From CAZLGM01 sp964623625 (GTDB lineage: Bacteria; Desulfobacterota; Desulfobulbia; Desulfobulbales; Desulfocapsaceae): a DNA stretch of 35,411 nucleotides. Shown here one piece after another: positions 7,723 through 16,109 of this stretch. The notes below the pieces were generated by a model that worked only from the letters and a program-made list of their open reading frames with translations, was not told the origin of the DNA and searched no databases. The stretch spans positions 1-35,411 of the forward strand of contig CAZUUJ010000038.1 of NCBI GenBank assembly GCA_964623625.1, read 5' to 3'. How positions within the stretch are numbered: position 1 is the first letter of the stretch; every line of letters starts with the position of its first letter. The position numbers were made by a program, and so were the translations under genes.

Positions 7723-8967
7723 TTAGTTGTATAATTTAAGCAGGTATCTCCTGATCAGATTTAGAGCGGTCTGGGCCGTCATTTCCTGTATCTGTTTTCG
7801 GTTGCCATCAAACCGGAACCGATATGTTCGCTCTTCGGTGTCCGTAGAAAAACCGATAAAAACAGTACCCACAGGCTTTACAGTGGTACCCCCGGTGGGA
7901 CCGGCAACGCCGGTCATGGAAATACCGATATCGGCTTTGCTTCCCAGTCTGATACCGGCTGCCATGGAACGGGCCACCTGTTTGGATACGGCCCCGTACC
8001 GTCGCAGTTGCTCAGAGGACACATAGAGGTACTTCTCCTTCATCGAGTCGGCATATGATGTCACACCGCCAAAAAAATAAGTGGAACTGCCGCTCACCCT
8101 GGTCAGCTTGCTGGAGAGCAGCCCGCCTGTACAAGATTCGGCAACTGCCAGGGTTTTACCTTCCTGGGTCAGCAGCCCCCCGACAACCGATTCCATGGTG
8201 TCCTGGTTATATCCGAAGATAGCATCACCAAGGGTCTCTTCGACGATTTTACAGGCTGAATGAAGCAGTCTGTCTGGATTGTTGTCAGGAAGGTCTCTGA
8301 CGATAAGACTCAGGTGAACCTCAGGATGGACCTCATAATACCCGATTTGTACGGAATCGCCAAACTGAATCGGCTCTATGAGTTGGTTAATCTCCATTTC
8401 GTTCAAACCAAATATTTTAAACAGTTTCTGATGGGTTGCAATCTGCCGGTCTTTCTGCCACTCAGCCAGTTGGGGAATAACGTGGTCGGTCATGAGTTGC
8501 TGCATCTGGTTGGGTATTCCGGGCAGAAAGAAGATAGGCGTATTGTTGTGAACCAGCCTGTATCCGGCCATCTTGGACTGGGGATCAAAAGGATCGGCCC
8601 CTTTTGGCAGCCATGCCAGTTTTTCCAGAGGGCTTACCGGAGATGCGGAAATCTCATCAAGATGGGTCCGTATTGTGGACAGGATATCAAGGTTGGGAAT
8701 GGTCGGCCGGTTCAATGCCTGAGAAACGGCCTCGTTGGTCAAATCATCATCGGTCGAACCCAATCCTCCGGTAACAATCACAAAATCAACCCGTGAGATG
8801 GCACGTCTTAAGGCGAGGCCTATCAGTTCCGGTGTGTCTCCGATGGTATGCATGGCATAGATCTCATATCCAGCCTCAAAAAGATGTCTGGCGGCAAAAC
8901 CGGAGGTTGTATTAACAATCCTCCCAGATGTCAGTTCATCACCGATGGCAATGATTTCTCCTCTCAT
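7723..8967 (-). CDS. cinA: CinA: competence/damage-inducible protein with nicotinamide-nucleotide amidase domain
   Basis: A 414-residue two-domain protein. The N-terminal MoaB/Mog-like (COG1058) domain shows AIGDELTSGRIVNT and the TGGLGSTDDD loop, linked in the family to ADP-ribose pyrophosphatase activity. The C-terminal PncC domain has VAESCTGG and SMTGVAGPTGGT, signatures of nicotinamide mononucleotide deamidase in NAD recycling. The full length and both motifs suggest a functional bifunctional enzyme. Its ATG overlaps the mtaB stop as ATGA, and recA follows after 45 nt, indicating one operon. Confidence 0.95.
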   Translation of the reverse strand: MRGEIIAIGDELTSGRIVNTTSGFAARHLFEAGYEIYAMHTIGDTPELIGLALRRAISRVDFVIVTGGLGSTDDDLTNEAVSQALNRPTIPNLDILSTIRTHLDEISASPVSPLEKLAWLPKGADPFDPQSKMAGYRLVHNNTPIFFLPGIPNQMQQLMTDHVIPQLAEWQKDRQIATHQKLFKIFGLNEMEINQLIEPIQFGDSVQIGYYEVHPEVHLSLIVRDLPDNNPDRLLHSACKIVEETLGDAIFGYNQDTMESVVGGLLTQEGKTLAVAESCTGGLLSSKLTRVSGSSTYFFGGVTSYADSMKEKYLYVSSEQLRRYGAVSKQVARSMAAGIRLGSKADIGISMTGVAGPTGGTTVKPVGTVFIGFSTDTEERTYRFRFDGNRKQIQEMTAQTALNLIRRYLLKLYN

Positions 8968-10286
8968 GCGTCACCCCCGGCACATTTTCCTAAGACGTTC
9001 AAACCATCGAGACCGGTTATTTCGACCTGTACAACGCGGTTGATCAGTTGGTCATCCCCCTGGAAATGTAAGGGAATATAATTGTCGGAAAATCCTTTCA
9101 ACAGACCATGACTGTCACGCTTTGCCTCGACCAGCACATCCCTTGTCGATCCGATCATACGTGAATAGAATCTCTTTTTTTTCTTTTTATCCAGTTGTTT
9201 TAATGAGGCCACCCGCCGGGTTTTAATTGCTTTTTCCACCTGATTATCAAAACCTGCGGCAATGGTCCCGGGCCGTTTGGAATAGGGAAAGACATGGAGA
9301 TAGGTGCAGTCGAGCTTTTCCAGAAATGAGCGGCTGGATTCAAACTGTTTATCGGTTTCTCCGGGAAAGCCAACAAGAACATCAATACCGATGGCCGACT
9401 CCGGCAGCCTTTCCCGGTACATGTCAATCTTCTCTTTAAATTCGGTAGTTGAATATCGCCTGTTCATTCTTTCCAGAATATCATCACTACCGCTTTGAAG
9501 GGGTATGTGGAGGTGTGGCATAAAGTTATCGAGGTTAACGATATGATCGATGAGCCGGTCGCTGATCTCATTAGGCTCGATTGAACTGAGACGATAGCGG
9601 ATACCCTGCGTGGTCTCACACAGGGTCTTCATGAGCCGGACTATATCGTATCCTTCATCAAGGTCTTTACCATAGAGACCCACATGGATTCCGGTCACCA
9701 CAATCTCCCTGTATCCCTGGCGCTCAAATTCCCTTGCCTGCCAGATAACACTGTCAATGGAAAGGCTTCTGCTGTGGCCTCTGGTAAACGGTACAATGCA
9801 ATAGGTGCAATAGCTGTCGCAGCCATCCTGAACCTTCAGGTAAGCCCTGGTGCGGCCGGGAAAATGACTGACAGGAAGTTCGCAGATCTCTTTTTTCGAC
9901 GAGATTCTGGTCATCACCATGGCAAGGTCTAATGGCTCTTTCTGCAGGGCAGTACTCACCAGTAAATGTTTGTTGCCGTTGCCGACGATACAGACAGGCT
10001 GTTTTTCCAGTTCCTTCATCTCGATGAGATTCTGGGCATCCAGTTGGGCATGACAACCGGTGATCACAATTTTGGCTTCAGGATTCTCCCGGGCGGCACG
10101 GCGGATTAATTGCCTGGACTGTGCGCCGGCTTTACCTGTGACGGTGCATGTGTTGATAACAACGATATCCGGCTGCTCACCTTCATCCACAACATGACAG
10201 CCGGCTTCCTCAAAAGAAGACGCAAAAGATGCCGATTCGTACTGGTTGACTTTGCAGCCAAGCGTTGTGATTGAAATTTTTTTCAT
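8964..10286 (-). CDS. mtaB: tRNA t6A37 methylthiotransferase MtaB
   Basis: A 440-residue radical-SAM methylthiotransferase that converts t6A to ms2t6A at position 37 of tRNAs reading ANN codons. The N-terminal UPF0004 domain carries the cluster cysteines C11, C47 and C78. The radical-SAM cluster motif is C156-x3-C160-x2-C163. A TRAM-like C-terminal domain follows from about 375. The GCKVNQYES start is characteristic of MtaB rather than MiaB or RimO. It overlaps cinA by 4 nt. Upstream is mnmA, so two tRNA modification genes are adjacent, but a 118-nt gap with hairpins separates them. Confidence 0.95.
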   Translation of the reverse strand: MKKISITTLGCKVNQYESASFASSFEEAGCHVVDEGEQPDIVVINTCTVTGKAGAQSRQLIRRAARENPEAKIVITGCHAQLDAQNLIEMKELEKQPVCIVGNGNKHLLVSTALQKEPLDLAMVMTRISSKKEICELPVSHFPGRTRAYLKVQDGCDSYCTYCIVPFTRGHSRSLSIDSVIWQAREFERQGYREIVVTGIHVGLYGKDLDEGYDIVRLMKTLCETTQGIRYRLSSIEPNEISDRLIDHIVNLDNFMPHLHIPLQSGSDDILERMNRRYSTTEFKEKIDMYRERLPESAIGIDVLVGFPGETDKQFESSRSFLEKLDCTYLHVFPYSKRPGTIAAGFDNQVEKAIKTRRVASLKQLDKKKKKRFYSRMIGSTRDVLVEAKRDSHGLLKGFSDNYIPLHFQGDDQLINRVVQVEITGLDGLNVLGKCAGGDA

Positions 10287-10348
10287 TACCGGTGGTTATC
10301 GTTGTTTTGCATCAATGGATGGTGGTTTATTCTGAATTTCTGGTTAAC

Positions 10349-10398
10349 AGTATGCCATACTCGGGTTATCACAGAGTGATGACCCTCCCATTTTTTTT
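10349..10398 (+). terminator. Hairpin pair with T-tract on the + strand (antisense to mnmA/mtaB)
   Basis: GGGTTATCAC (10363-10372) pairs with GTGATGACCC (10376-10385) through nine pairs plus one G-T wobble around the loop AGA, and eight T's follow at 10391-10398. A second palindrome, AGTATG-c-CATACT (10349-10361), sits just before it. The T-tract is on the + strand, opposite to all nearby genes, so it would stop antisense transcription entering mnmA. On the - strand the hairpin could still end mnmA or sit in the mtaB leader, but no U-run follows it there. Confidence 0.5.
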
Positions 10399-10404
10399 GT
10401 ATTT

Positions 10405-11439
10405 TTAACAAATGACACCGGAACCGATTACTTCGTCATCATGGTAAACGACAGCAAACTGACCGGGTGTGATGGCTTTTTGCGGTTCGCTGAAAGTGAT
10501 CCGGCACCTGTCAGTACCGGTTTTTTCAAGAGTCGCCGGTGAGCCTTTATGAGAGTATCTGATTCTTACCGAGTATTGACTGGAATAAACCGGTTCAGTC
10601 CCGCTGATCCAGTTCAGCCGTTCCATGATGATGATGTTACTGAACAGCTCATCACTTTTTCCAACGACAACCTGGTTTGTTTTACCATTTAGACGAACAA
10701 CATACCAGGGTGTTGTGTCCGATATGCCCAATCCACGTCTCTGGCCGATGGTATAACGAAACAGGCCGTCGTGGCTGCCGACTGTCCGGCCGTCAAGGGT
10801 TACGATGTCGCCCTGCCGGTCTTTTTCCGGCAGAACGGATTTAAGATAATTACCGATTCTGTTTGTCTCGTAGAAACAGACATCCTGACTTTCCTGTTCC
10901 CTGGGGAAACCAAAACCCTGCTCTTCCATGAAAGAATATGTTTGCTCTTTGGTTTGTTCTCCAAGAGGAAAAAGAACACGGCTGAGCTGTTCCTGGGTCA
11001 AACGGGCCAGAAAATAAGACTGGTCTTTTTCCGGATCGACTCCTGAATAGAGGTGGTATATTCCCCCTTCTTTTTTTAGTCGGACATAATGACCTGTGGC
11101 AACCATATCCACATCTCGGGATAGTATGGCGTCCATGAAGAGACCGAATTTGATCTCACGGTTACAGACCATGCAGGGATTTGGGGTCAGGCCGGAATCG
11201 TAGCTGGATGTAAAGTAGTTGAGGACCCTATGTTGAAATTCGTTCTGCAGATTGATGATGGTAAGCGGGATGCCAAGACGCTTGGCTGTTTTCCGGACCC
11301 GGCTCTTCTGATCATCGATATCGGGTTGGGCAAGTTCCATGAAAAAGCCGCTGATATCATACTGTTCCCGCAGAATAAGAGCGCATGATGTTGAGTCAAC
11401 ACCACCAGACATGGCTATGCCTACTTTTTCTCTTTTCAT
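10405..11439 (-). CDS. mnmA: tRNA-specific 2-thiouridylase MnmA
   Basis: A 344-residue enzyme that thiolates U34 of tRNAs for Glu, Gln and Lys using persulfide sulfur. The PP-loop SGGVDS lies at 11-16. The catalytic cysteines are C92 (in NPCMVCNREIKFG) and C188 (in SQDVCFY). YTIGQRRGLG and the C-terminal beta-barrel are also present. An additional cysteine, C89, lies three residues before C92. A promoter of good quality lies directly upstream (11472-11501), so it likely has its own start site. Confidence 0.96.
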   Translation of the reverse strand: MKREKVGIAMSGGVDSTSCALILREQYDISGFFMELAQPDIDDQKSRVRKTAKRLGIPLTIINLQNEFQHRVLNYFTSSYDSGLTPNPCMVCNREIKFGLFMDAILSRDVDMVATGHYVRLKKEGGIYHLYSGVDPEKDQSYFLARLTQEQLSRVLFPLGEQTKEQTYSFMEEQGFGFPREQESQDVCFYETNRIGNYLKSVLPEKDRQGDIVTLDGRTVGSHDGLFRYTIGQRRGLGISDTTPWYVVRLNGKTNQVVVGKSDELFSNIIIMERLNWISGTEPVYSSQYSVRIRYSHKGSPATLEKTGTDRCRITFSEPQKAITPGQFAVVYHDDEVIGSGVIC

Positions 11440-11471
11440 GTTATCACTTGCAAATCAGCAGGGTCGGCTTT

Positions 11472-11501
11472 ATTAGTGACTTACTTCACAACTTCTGTCA
11501 A
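11472..11501 (-). promoter_or_regulatory. Promoter of mnmA
   Basis: On the - strand a perfect -35 TTGACA (11496-11501) is followed after 18 nt by ACTAAT (11472-11477). Transcription would begin about 25-30 nt before the mnmA ATG. The 11440-11653 gap separates divergent genes; a weaker TATATT lies near 11518-11523 for the + strand gene. Confidence 0.55.
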
Positions 11502-11653
11502 AAAACAACAAACCTAAGTATATTTTATCATTTCTCTTACAGGATAGCTTCAAAGTCACTTATCAGGCTCAGCGTGGTTAGTTGAAGCGAGTAGACTACA
11601 GAGCAAAATATCTATTTTATCTCACCATGCTAAAAAAAGAAAGCTGCAACAAT

Positions 11654-12910
11654 ATGGACATAGGTATCCCCGAGCTACTGGCGCCGGCGGGTAATTTTGA
11701 AAAACTTGTGACAGCTATTCACTACGGGGCCGACGCAGTGTATCTGGGTGGCAAACAGTTCAGCCTGCGAGCCAAGGCCGGGAATTTCTCCCATGCAGAT
11801 ATGATCCAGGCAGTGGATTATGCACATGCGCGTCATGTCAAGATCTATGTCACAATTAATATTCTGGCCCACAACAGTGATCTGAATGAGTTGGATGATT
11901 ATCTGCTGGAACTGGCTGCCACCGGAGTAGATGGGCTGATCATCAGTGATCCTGGAATATTGAGCCGAGCAAAATCCCTTGTGCCGGAGCTTTCCATCCA
12001 TCTGTCGACCCAGGCCAATGTAACCAATCACTTAGCGGCCCGATTCTGGTTTGAGCAGGGAGCATCCAGGCTCAATCTGGCAAGAGAGTTGTCTCTTTCG
12101 GAAATAACCCAGATCAAATCAAAGGCCGATGGCGAACTTGAGGTCTTTGTCCATGGAGCTATCTGCATCTCCTATTCCGGCCGCTGTATGATTTCGAACT
12201 ATTTGACCGGCAGGGACGCCAACAAAGGCAACTGCGCCCATCCCTGCCGTTACAGCTACAGTCTGGTTGAAGAGAAACGTCCCGGCCAGTATTTCCCCGT
12301 CGAGGAAGATGACAGAGGCACCTATATTTTCAACTCAAAGGATCTCTGCCTGCTTGAGAAACTGCCGCTGCTGGTGGCTGCCGGTGTCGATTCATTGAAA
12401 ATCGAAGGAAGGATGAAGTCGATTTTTTATGTCGGCGGCGTTGTCAGGGTGTACCGGGCGGCTCTGGATTATCTGGCATCGCTTGATACATCTGTTTGGT
12501 CTGATCCGGAGGCGATCCGGCTGCCGAATGAACTGCTTGAGGAAATATCCAAGACAGGTACCCGTGGGATGACCAGGAACTTCTTTGATCAAAGACCGGG
12601 GGCAGCTGATATGCTCTATGACAGTTCCAGAGTACCTCTTCGAGTAGAACCGGTGGCCGTGATCCGTAAACGGGGAGAAGAACTCCTGGTCGAGGTTCGC
12701 AATACACTTGAGAGGGGAGAATGGATTGAATATATGGGGCGGGATATGGCTCTTATTACAACCCGGATCACCAGTATGAAAAACGAGAATGGTGACACCA
12801 TTGAACGGGCCAATCCCGGCAACATGATATTGATTGGTTGTGAACCTCAACTGGACCTGGCAGTTGAAACAGATATTCTTCGTCGGCAGAAACCGGTGCA
12901 TGTAGAATGA
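11654..12910 (+). CDS. U32 family protein, tRNA hydroxylation (TrhP/YegQ)-like
   Basis: A 418-residue member of the U32 family, formerly called collagenase-like peptidases. The N-terminus PELLAPAGNFEKLVTAIHYG and the signature E-x-F-x-H-G-A-I-C-x6-C-x-I-S are present, with C171, C178, C194 and C198 as likely iron-sulfur ligands. Single-domain members of this size act in prephenate-dependent hydroxylation of U34 in tRNA (TrhP); RlhA-type members are longer. Two upstream in-frame starts exist (TTG at 11582, ATG at 11627) without Shine-Dalgarno sites. The ATG at 11654 is preferred because the family begins directly with this motif. It lies close to two other tRNA modification genes. It ends 2 nt from the convergent neighbour. 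Confidence 0.85.
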   Translation: MDIGIPELLAPAGNFEKLVTAIHYGADAVYLGGKQFSLRAKAGNFSHADMIQAVDYAHARHVKIYVTINILAHNSDLNELDDYLLELAATGVDGLIISDPGILSRAKSLVPELSIHLSTQANVTNHLAARFWFEQGASRLNLARELSLSEITQIKSKADGELEVFVHGAICISYSGRCMISNYLTGRDANKGNCAHPCRYSYSLVEEKRPGQYFPVEEDDRGTYIFNSKDLCLLEKLPLLVAAGVDSLKIEGRMKSIFYVGGVVRVYRAALDYLASLDTSVWSDPEAIRLPNELLEEISKTGTRGMTRNFFDQRPGAADMLYDSSRVPLRVEPVAVIRKRGEELLVEVRNTLERGEWIEYMGRDMALITTRITSMKNENGDTIERANPGNMILIGCEPQLDLAVETDILRRQKPVHVE

Positions 12911-12912
12911 GA

Positions 12913-15279
12913 TCAACCGAGACCACGACTGCAAAAGGCTACCAGGATATAAAAACCGGCAGCTATCAGTAACAGCATTGAAAAACCAAGTTCCACGGCA
13001 ATAACAGTTGCCAGGCCGGTTGCAATTACCGAACTGCAACCATTCATTCCCCAGGCCCAGGCCGCGACAGACGCATCTCGATTGGCTATCCTTCTCAAGC
13101 CAAGGGGAAAGGGCATTCCCATGACAAAGGCGGGAATACCGACCAGCAGGCAGCAGAGTCCGGCTTTTACCCCAAACCCCAATCCGATGGTGTCCTGGAG
13201 GATTGGAGTCAGCAGGCAGGAATAGAACAGAAACAGTATTGCGATGCATACCGCAATGATCAAGCCGGACAATGGGAAACGGTGGAATCGTTCGGAAAAC
13301 AGGCTGCCGAGCCCTGAGAAGACCAATAAAAAGCCGATTCCTGCGGCAGCACCGTATATGGGGTGCCCCAGAAACAAAACAAGCTCGTGAATGAGGGCGA
13401 TTTCAAAAAACATATAGCCAAGCCCCAGTCCGCCAAAATAGGTCATTATCGACCAGTCTACCGTGAATCTCTTAGCAAAATTCAGTTTAAAAAGAGGCAG
13501 AACAATCAGACAGACAGACAGAATTATCATTTGCATAAGACTGAGTATGACGATGAAATATCCCAGTTCGAGAAAGGGAATAGATTGTCGGCCAAACAGT
13601 GATGCCAGTTTGTTGAAACTTGCAATCCGCAGGAACTGAGAGAAGAAAGGGCGCTGATCAGTTACAGGTTTGATATCAAAGTCGTAATTCCTGTACAGCT
13701 TTGTTCTTGCTTTCGGATTGAAAAGTTCATGTGTGAGATGAACAAGAGAATCTTGGTCTGAAGAATGAAATGACTGATCCTGGGATGGATTCTTTGGCAG
13801 GAGCAGGTCAAATTGGTGTTTTCTGGAAAAGGAAACCAGATTGTCAATGTCATCGGGAGTAAAGGGGGAACGTTTGATCAACAGGCTGACCATATCCCAA
13901 CTCCTGAGAGCGACCAGATGGTCCAGGGAATGTATTCCTTTTTGCTCAAACAGTTCTGCAATGGTAGCTGTTAATCGAAGCGGAGTTCGTAAAGGGGAAT
14001 CAATCCAACCCGAGATCTGAAAGAGCCCGTCCGTTGCCAGGTGATCCCAAATTTTGGAAAATGCTTCACCGGTGAGCAGGAATTGTTCCTGCATGGCAAA
14101 CAACCCTGCCGAGCCGCCGAAACTGCCGACCGGCGGAAAAGTAATCAGATCATAACGATTGGTGTCGATAGCCAGCCAGGTTCGCGGATGGAGGAAGTGA
14201 ACCTGGACTTTGGGATTGCTGTATGGGTTGTCCACTTTTGAAAATCGGTTGATCAGATTCAGTATGCCACTGTTGGCTTCAATAGCGGTAATTTCGAGGG
14301 ATCGACGGGAAAGGGCTCTGTGCAGCTCACTACCGGTGCCGGAATTTAAGATTAAAACCCTTTCAGGCGAATTCATCCAGTAAGGTAATTCGCCGATTGT
14401 GGCTCTGAAAAAGGATGTGTCTTCACCGTAAATCGGACCGATACCATCACCGTTAAGGAAAACAAAGCCTTTTACGGTAGGAACTGTTTTATCATATGTG
14501 AGGCTGAGCCCCGGTGTATAACGAAGGGCAGGGGCAGTCACAAGCTGCAGCATACCGTAAGGGCTTGGTTGTATTGCCACTACTTTGGATTGTGGTAAAT
14601 CAAGTGTTCGCTTGATGCCTTTGTATTGGGATGGCTGGATGTGACTGGGTAAAAATAAAAAATAGGCGATAATACAACAACTCAGCAATCCAAGGACGAA
14701 AGAAAGAGGTTGTTTCCGCCAGAGCAGACATCCACCAAGCCATGGGAGCAGCGCGATTATTTGAGTCAGCTTTTCAGGCAACAGAAAAGACATCAATACA
14801 ACAACACCAAGTCCACCCAGACCGGAACCGATCATATTACAAAAATAAAGCCTGGATATGTTTGTGTTGTAGTGGATAAAGATCAGACCGATGACCAGTG
14901 CTCCCAAGAGAAAGACAATGAAGAAAAGCAACTGACAGATCAGCAGAATTACAAATTGGGAGGGCTCGATAAAAAGAAGACTGAGATCAAAGGATTGAAT
15001 CAGTCGCTGGCAAAGGGGGAGGGCAAGGCTCGTAGCCATGCTGCAGCCGAAGAGCAGTATCGGTAACAGAGTGTTGAATCTCTTTATCAGCTTTTGGCGA
15101 AACAGGGCAATAATGGTGCCTGAAGCTCCGAAACCGAGCAGGGCGATGGAGATAACCAAATAGCCAAAATGGTAGAACTGAATGTGGGCCAGAACCTGTA
15201 TAAGCTCAAGTTGAAAGGCGATGAGAGAGGCGGAGAGAAGAACAAGAGATAGAAGAAGTTTCAACTGGCTGTGAACCAT
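12913..15279 (-). CDS. Membrane protein with central spermidine-synthase-like domain
   Basis: A 788-residue protein: about seven hydrophobic helices (roughly 1-225), a soluble SAM-binding Rossmann domain (about 230-560), then about six more helices (590-788). The soluble part shows VLILNSGTGSELHRAL followed by an acidic residue in ITAIEAN, the pattern of spermidine synthase and related aminopropyltransferases, and TDQRPFF near its end. Such fused polytopic proteins exist in many bacteria; their reaction is unproven. It starts 6 nt after the pcm stop, so it is cotranscribed with it. It ends only 2 nt from the convergent U32 gene, leaving no room for a separate terminator. Confidence 0.8.
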   Translation of the reverse strand: MVHSQLKLLLSLVLLSASLIAFQLELIQVLAHIQFYHFGYLVISIALLGFGASGTIIALFRQKLIKRFNTLLPILLFGCSMATSLALPLCQRLIQSFDLSLLFIEPSQFVILLICQLLFFIVFLLGALVIGLIFIHYNTNISRLYFCNMIGSGLGGLGVVVLMSFLLPEKLTQIIALLPWLGGCLLWRKQPLSFVLGLLSCCIIAYFLFLPSHIQPSQYKGIKRTLDLPQSKVVAIQPSPYGMLQLVTAPALRYTPGLSLTYDKTVPTVKGFVFLNGDGIGPIYGEDTSFFRATIGELPYWMNSPERVLILNSGTGSELHRALSRRSLEITAIEANSGILNLINRFSKVDNPYSNPKVQVHFLHPRTWLAIDTNRYDLITFPPVGSFGGSAGLFAMQEQFLLTGEAFSKIWDHLATDGLFQISGWIDSPLRTPLRLTATIAELFEQKGIHSLDHLVALRSWDMVSLLIKRSPFTPDDIDNLVSFSRKHQFDLLLPKNPSQDQSFHSSDQDSLVHLTHELFNPKARTKLYRNYDFDIKPVTDQRPFFSQFLRIASFNKLASLFGRQSIPFLELGYFIVILSLMQMIILSVCLIVLPLFKLNFAKRFTVDWSIMTYFGGLGLGYMFFEIALIHELVLFLGHPIYGAAAGIGFLLVFSGLGSLFSERFHRFPLSGLIIAVCIAILFLFYSCLLTPILQDTIGLGFGVKAGLCCLLVGIPAFVMGMPFPLGLRRIANRDASVAAWAWGMNGCSSVIATGLATVIAVELGFSMLLLIAAGFYILVAFCSRGLG

Positions 15280-15285
15280 GGGCGA

Positions 15286-16035
15286 TTACCGGCTACGGCG
15301 AAAAGGCACAAACCGAACAGCCATCATTTTCCTGGTCCGGACAGTTCCATCTTTCTTGGTAACCAGCAACAGATGTTGGACGCGAAAGGGAGAACCCACT
15401 GGGATGATCATTCGTCCGCCATCTTTTAGCTGTTTAAGCAGCGGGGGAGGGATATACTCGGCTGCTGCGGTCACCACAATGGCATCAAAAGGCGCGGCTT
15501 CCGGCCAGCCGTAATAACCGTCTCCCTGCTTTCTTTTAATCGTGTGATATCCAAGTTTTTTGAAGCGATTGTCGACTTTTTTGGCAAGAGGCTCGACGAT
15601 CTCAATCGTATAGACCTTGTCTGTCAACTCTGACAGAATGGCCGCCTGATAGCCAGAACCTGTACCGATTTCCAGCACCCGTTGACCCGGTTGAAGATCT
15701 ATGATCTGACTCATGTAGGCAACGATGAAAGGCTGAGAAATGGTCTGTCCATGGCCGATGGGCAGTGGCCCGTCATGATAGGCCAGTTTTCTGAGTGCTT
15801 TGTCCACAAAGAGATGGCGGGGGACTGATCCCATGGCGTGGAGCACCTTCGGGTCATCAATTCCCCTTGAAATCAACTGTTCGTCCACCATCTGCAGGCG
15901 ATCACGCACATATGAATCGCCGTTTGCGGCTGTCGAAAACTGAGCCATACTCAGGCACAGAAACAATAGAAGGACACACCCCTGGAGTCTGACAGCAAGC
16001 AGACTTTGGTTGAAAAAGCGATAGGTTTGACTCAT
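15286..16035 (-). CDS. pcm: Exported protein-L-isoaspartate O-methyltransferase
   Basis: A PCM enzyme that methylates L-isoaspartyl residues formed by asparagine deamidation or aspartate isomerisation, allowing repair. SAM motif I is VLEIGTGSGYQAA, preceded by the active-site segment GHGQTISQPFIVAYM. Unlike cytosolic PCM it carries an N-terminal hydrophobic segment (LQGCVLLLFLCLSMAQFSTA) that looks like a signal peptide or anchor, so it probably acts in the periplasm. The ATG at 16035 is used; a TTG at 16047, closer to the AGGAG site, is an alternative that adds four residues. It lies 55 nt after the RTX gene and 6 nt before the membrane spermidine-synthase-like gene. Confidence 0.9.
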   Translation of the reverse strand: MSQTYRFFNQSLLAVRLQGCVLLLFLCLSMAQFSTAANGDSYVRDRLQMVDEQLISRGIDDPKVLHAMGSVPRHLFVDKALRKLAYHDGPLPIGHGQTISQPFIVAYMSQIIDLQPGQRVLEIGTGSGYQAAILSELTDKVYTIEIVEPLAKKVDNRFKKLGYHTIKRKQGDGYYGWPEAAPFDAIVVTAAAEYIPPPLLKQLKDGGRMIIPVGSPFRVQHLLLVTKKDGTVRTRKMMAVRFVPFRRSR

Positions 16036-16076
16036 TATGGTATTCAATCCTCTCCTATCTTCACTTGTCTGGAAAC

Positions 16077-16109
16077 CGACAACCTCCCCGTCATGGGAGA
16101 GGGTTGTCG
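16077..16109. other. Hairpin spanning the RTX gene stop codon
   Basis: CGACAACC (16077-16084) pairs with GGTTGTCG (16102-16109), with a further C-rich/G-rich inner pairing. On the - strand it covers the last codons and stop of the RTX gene. No U-tract follows, so it is more likely an attenuating or RNA-processing element between the RTX gene and pcm than a full terminator. Confidence 0.4.

Noticed and set aside
12392..13249. 285-codon - strand frame across the U32/membrane-protein junction
   Set aside because: It overlaps two well-supported genes and has cysteine- and proline-rich, shadow-like composition.
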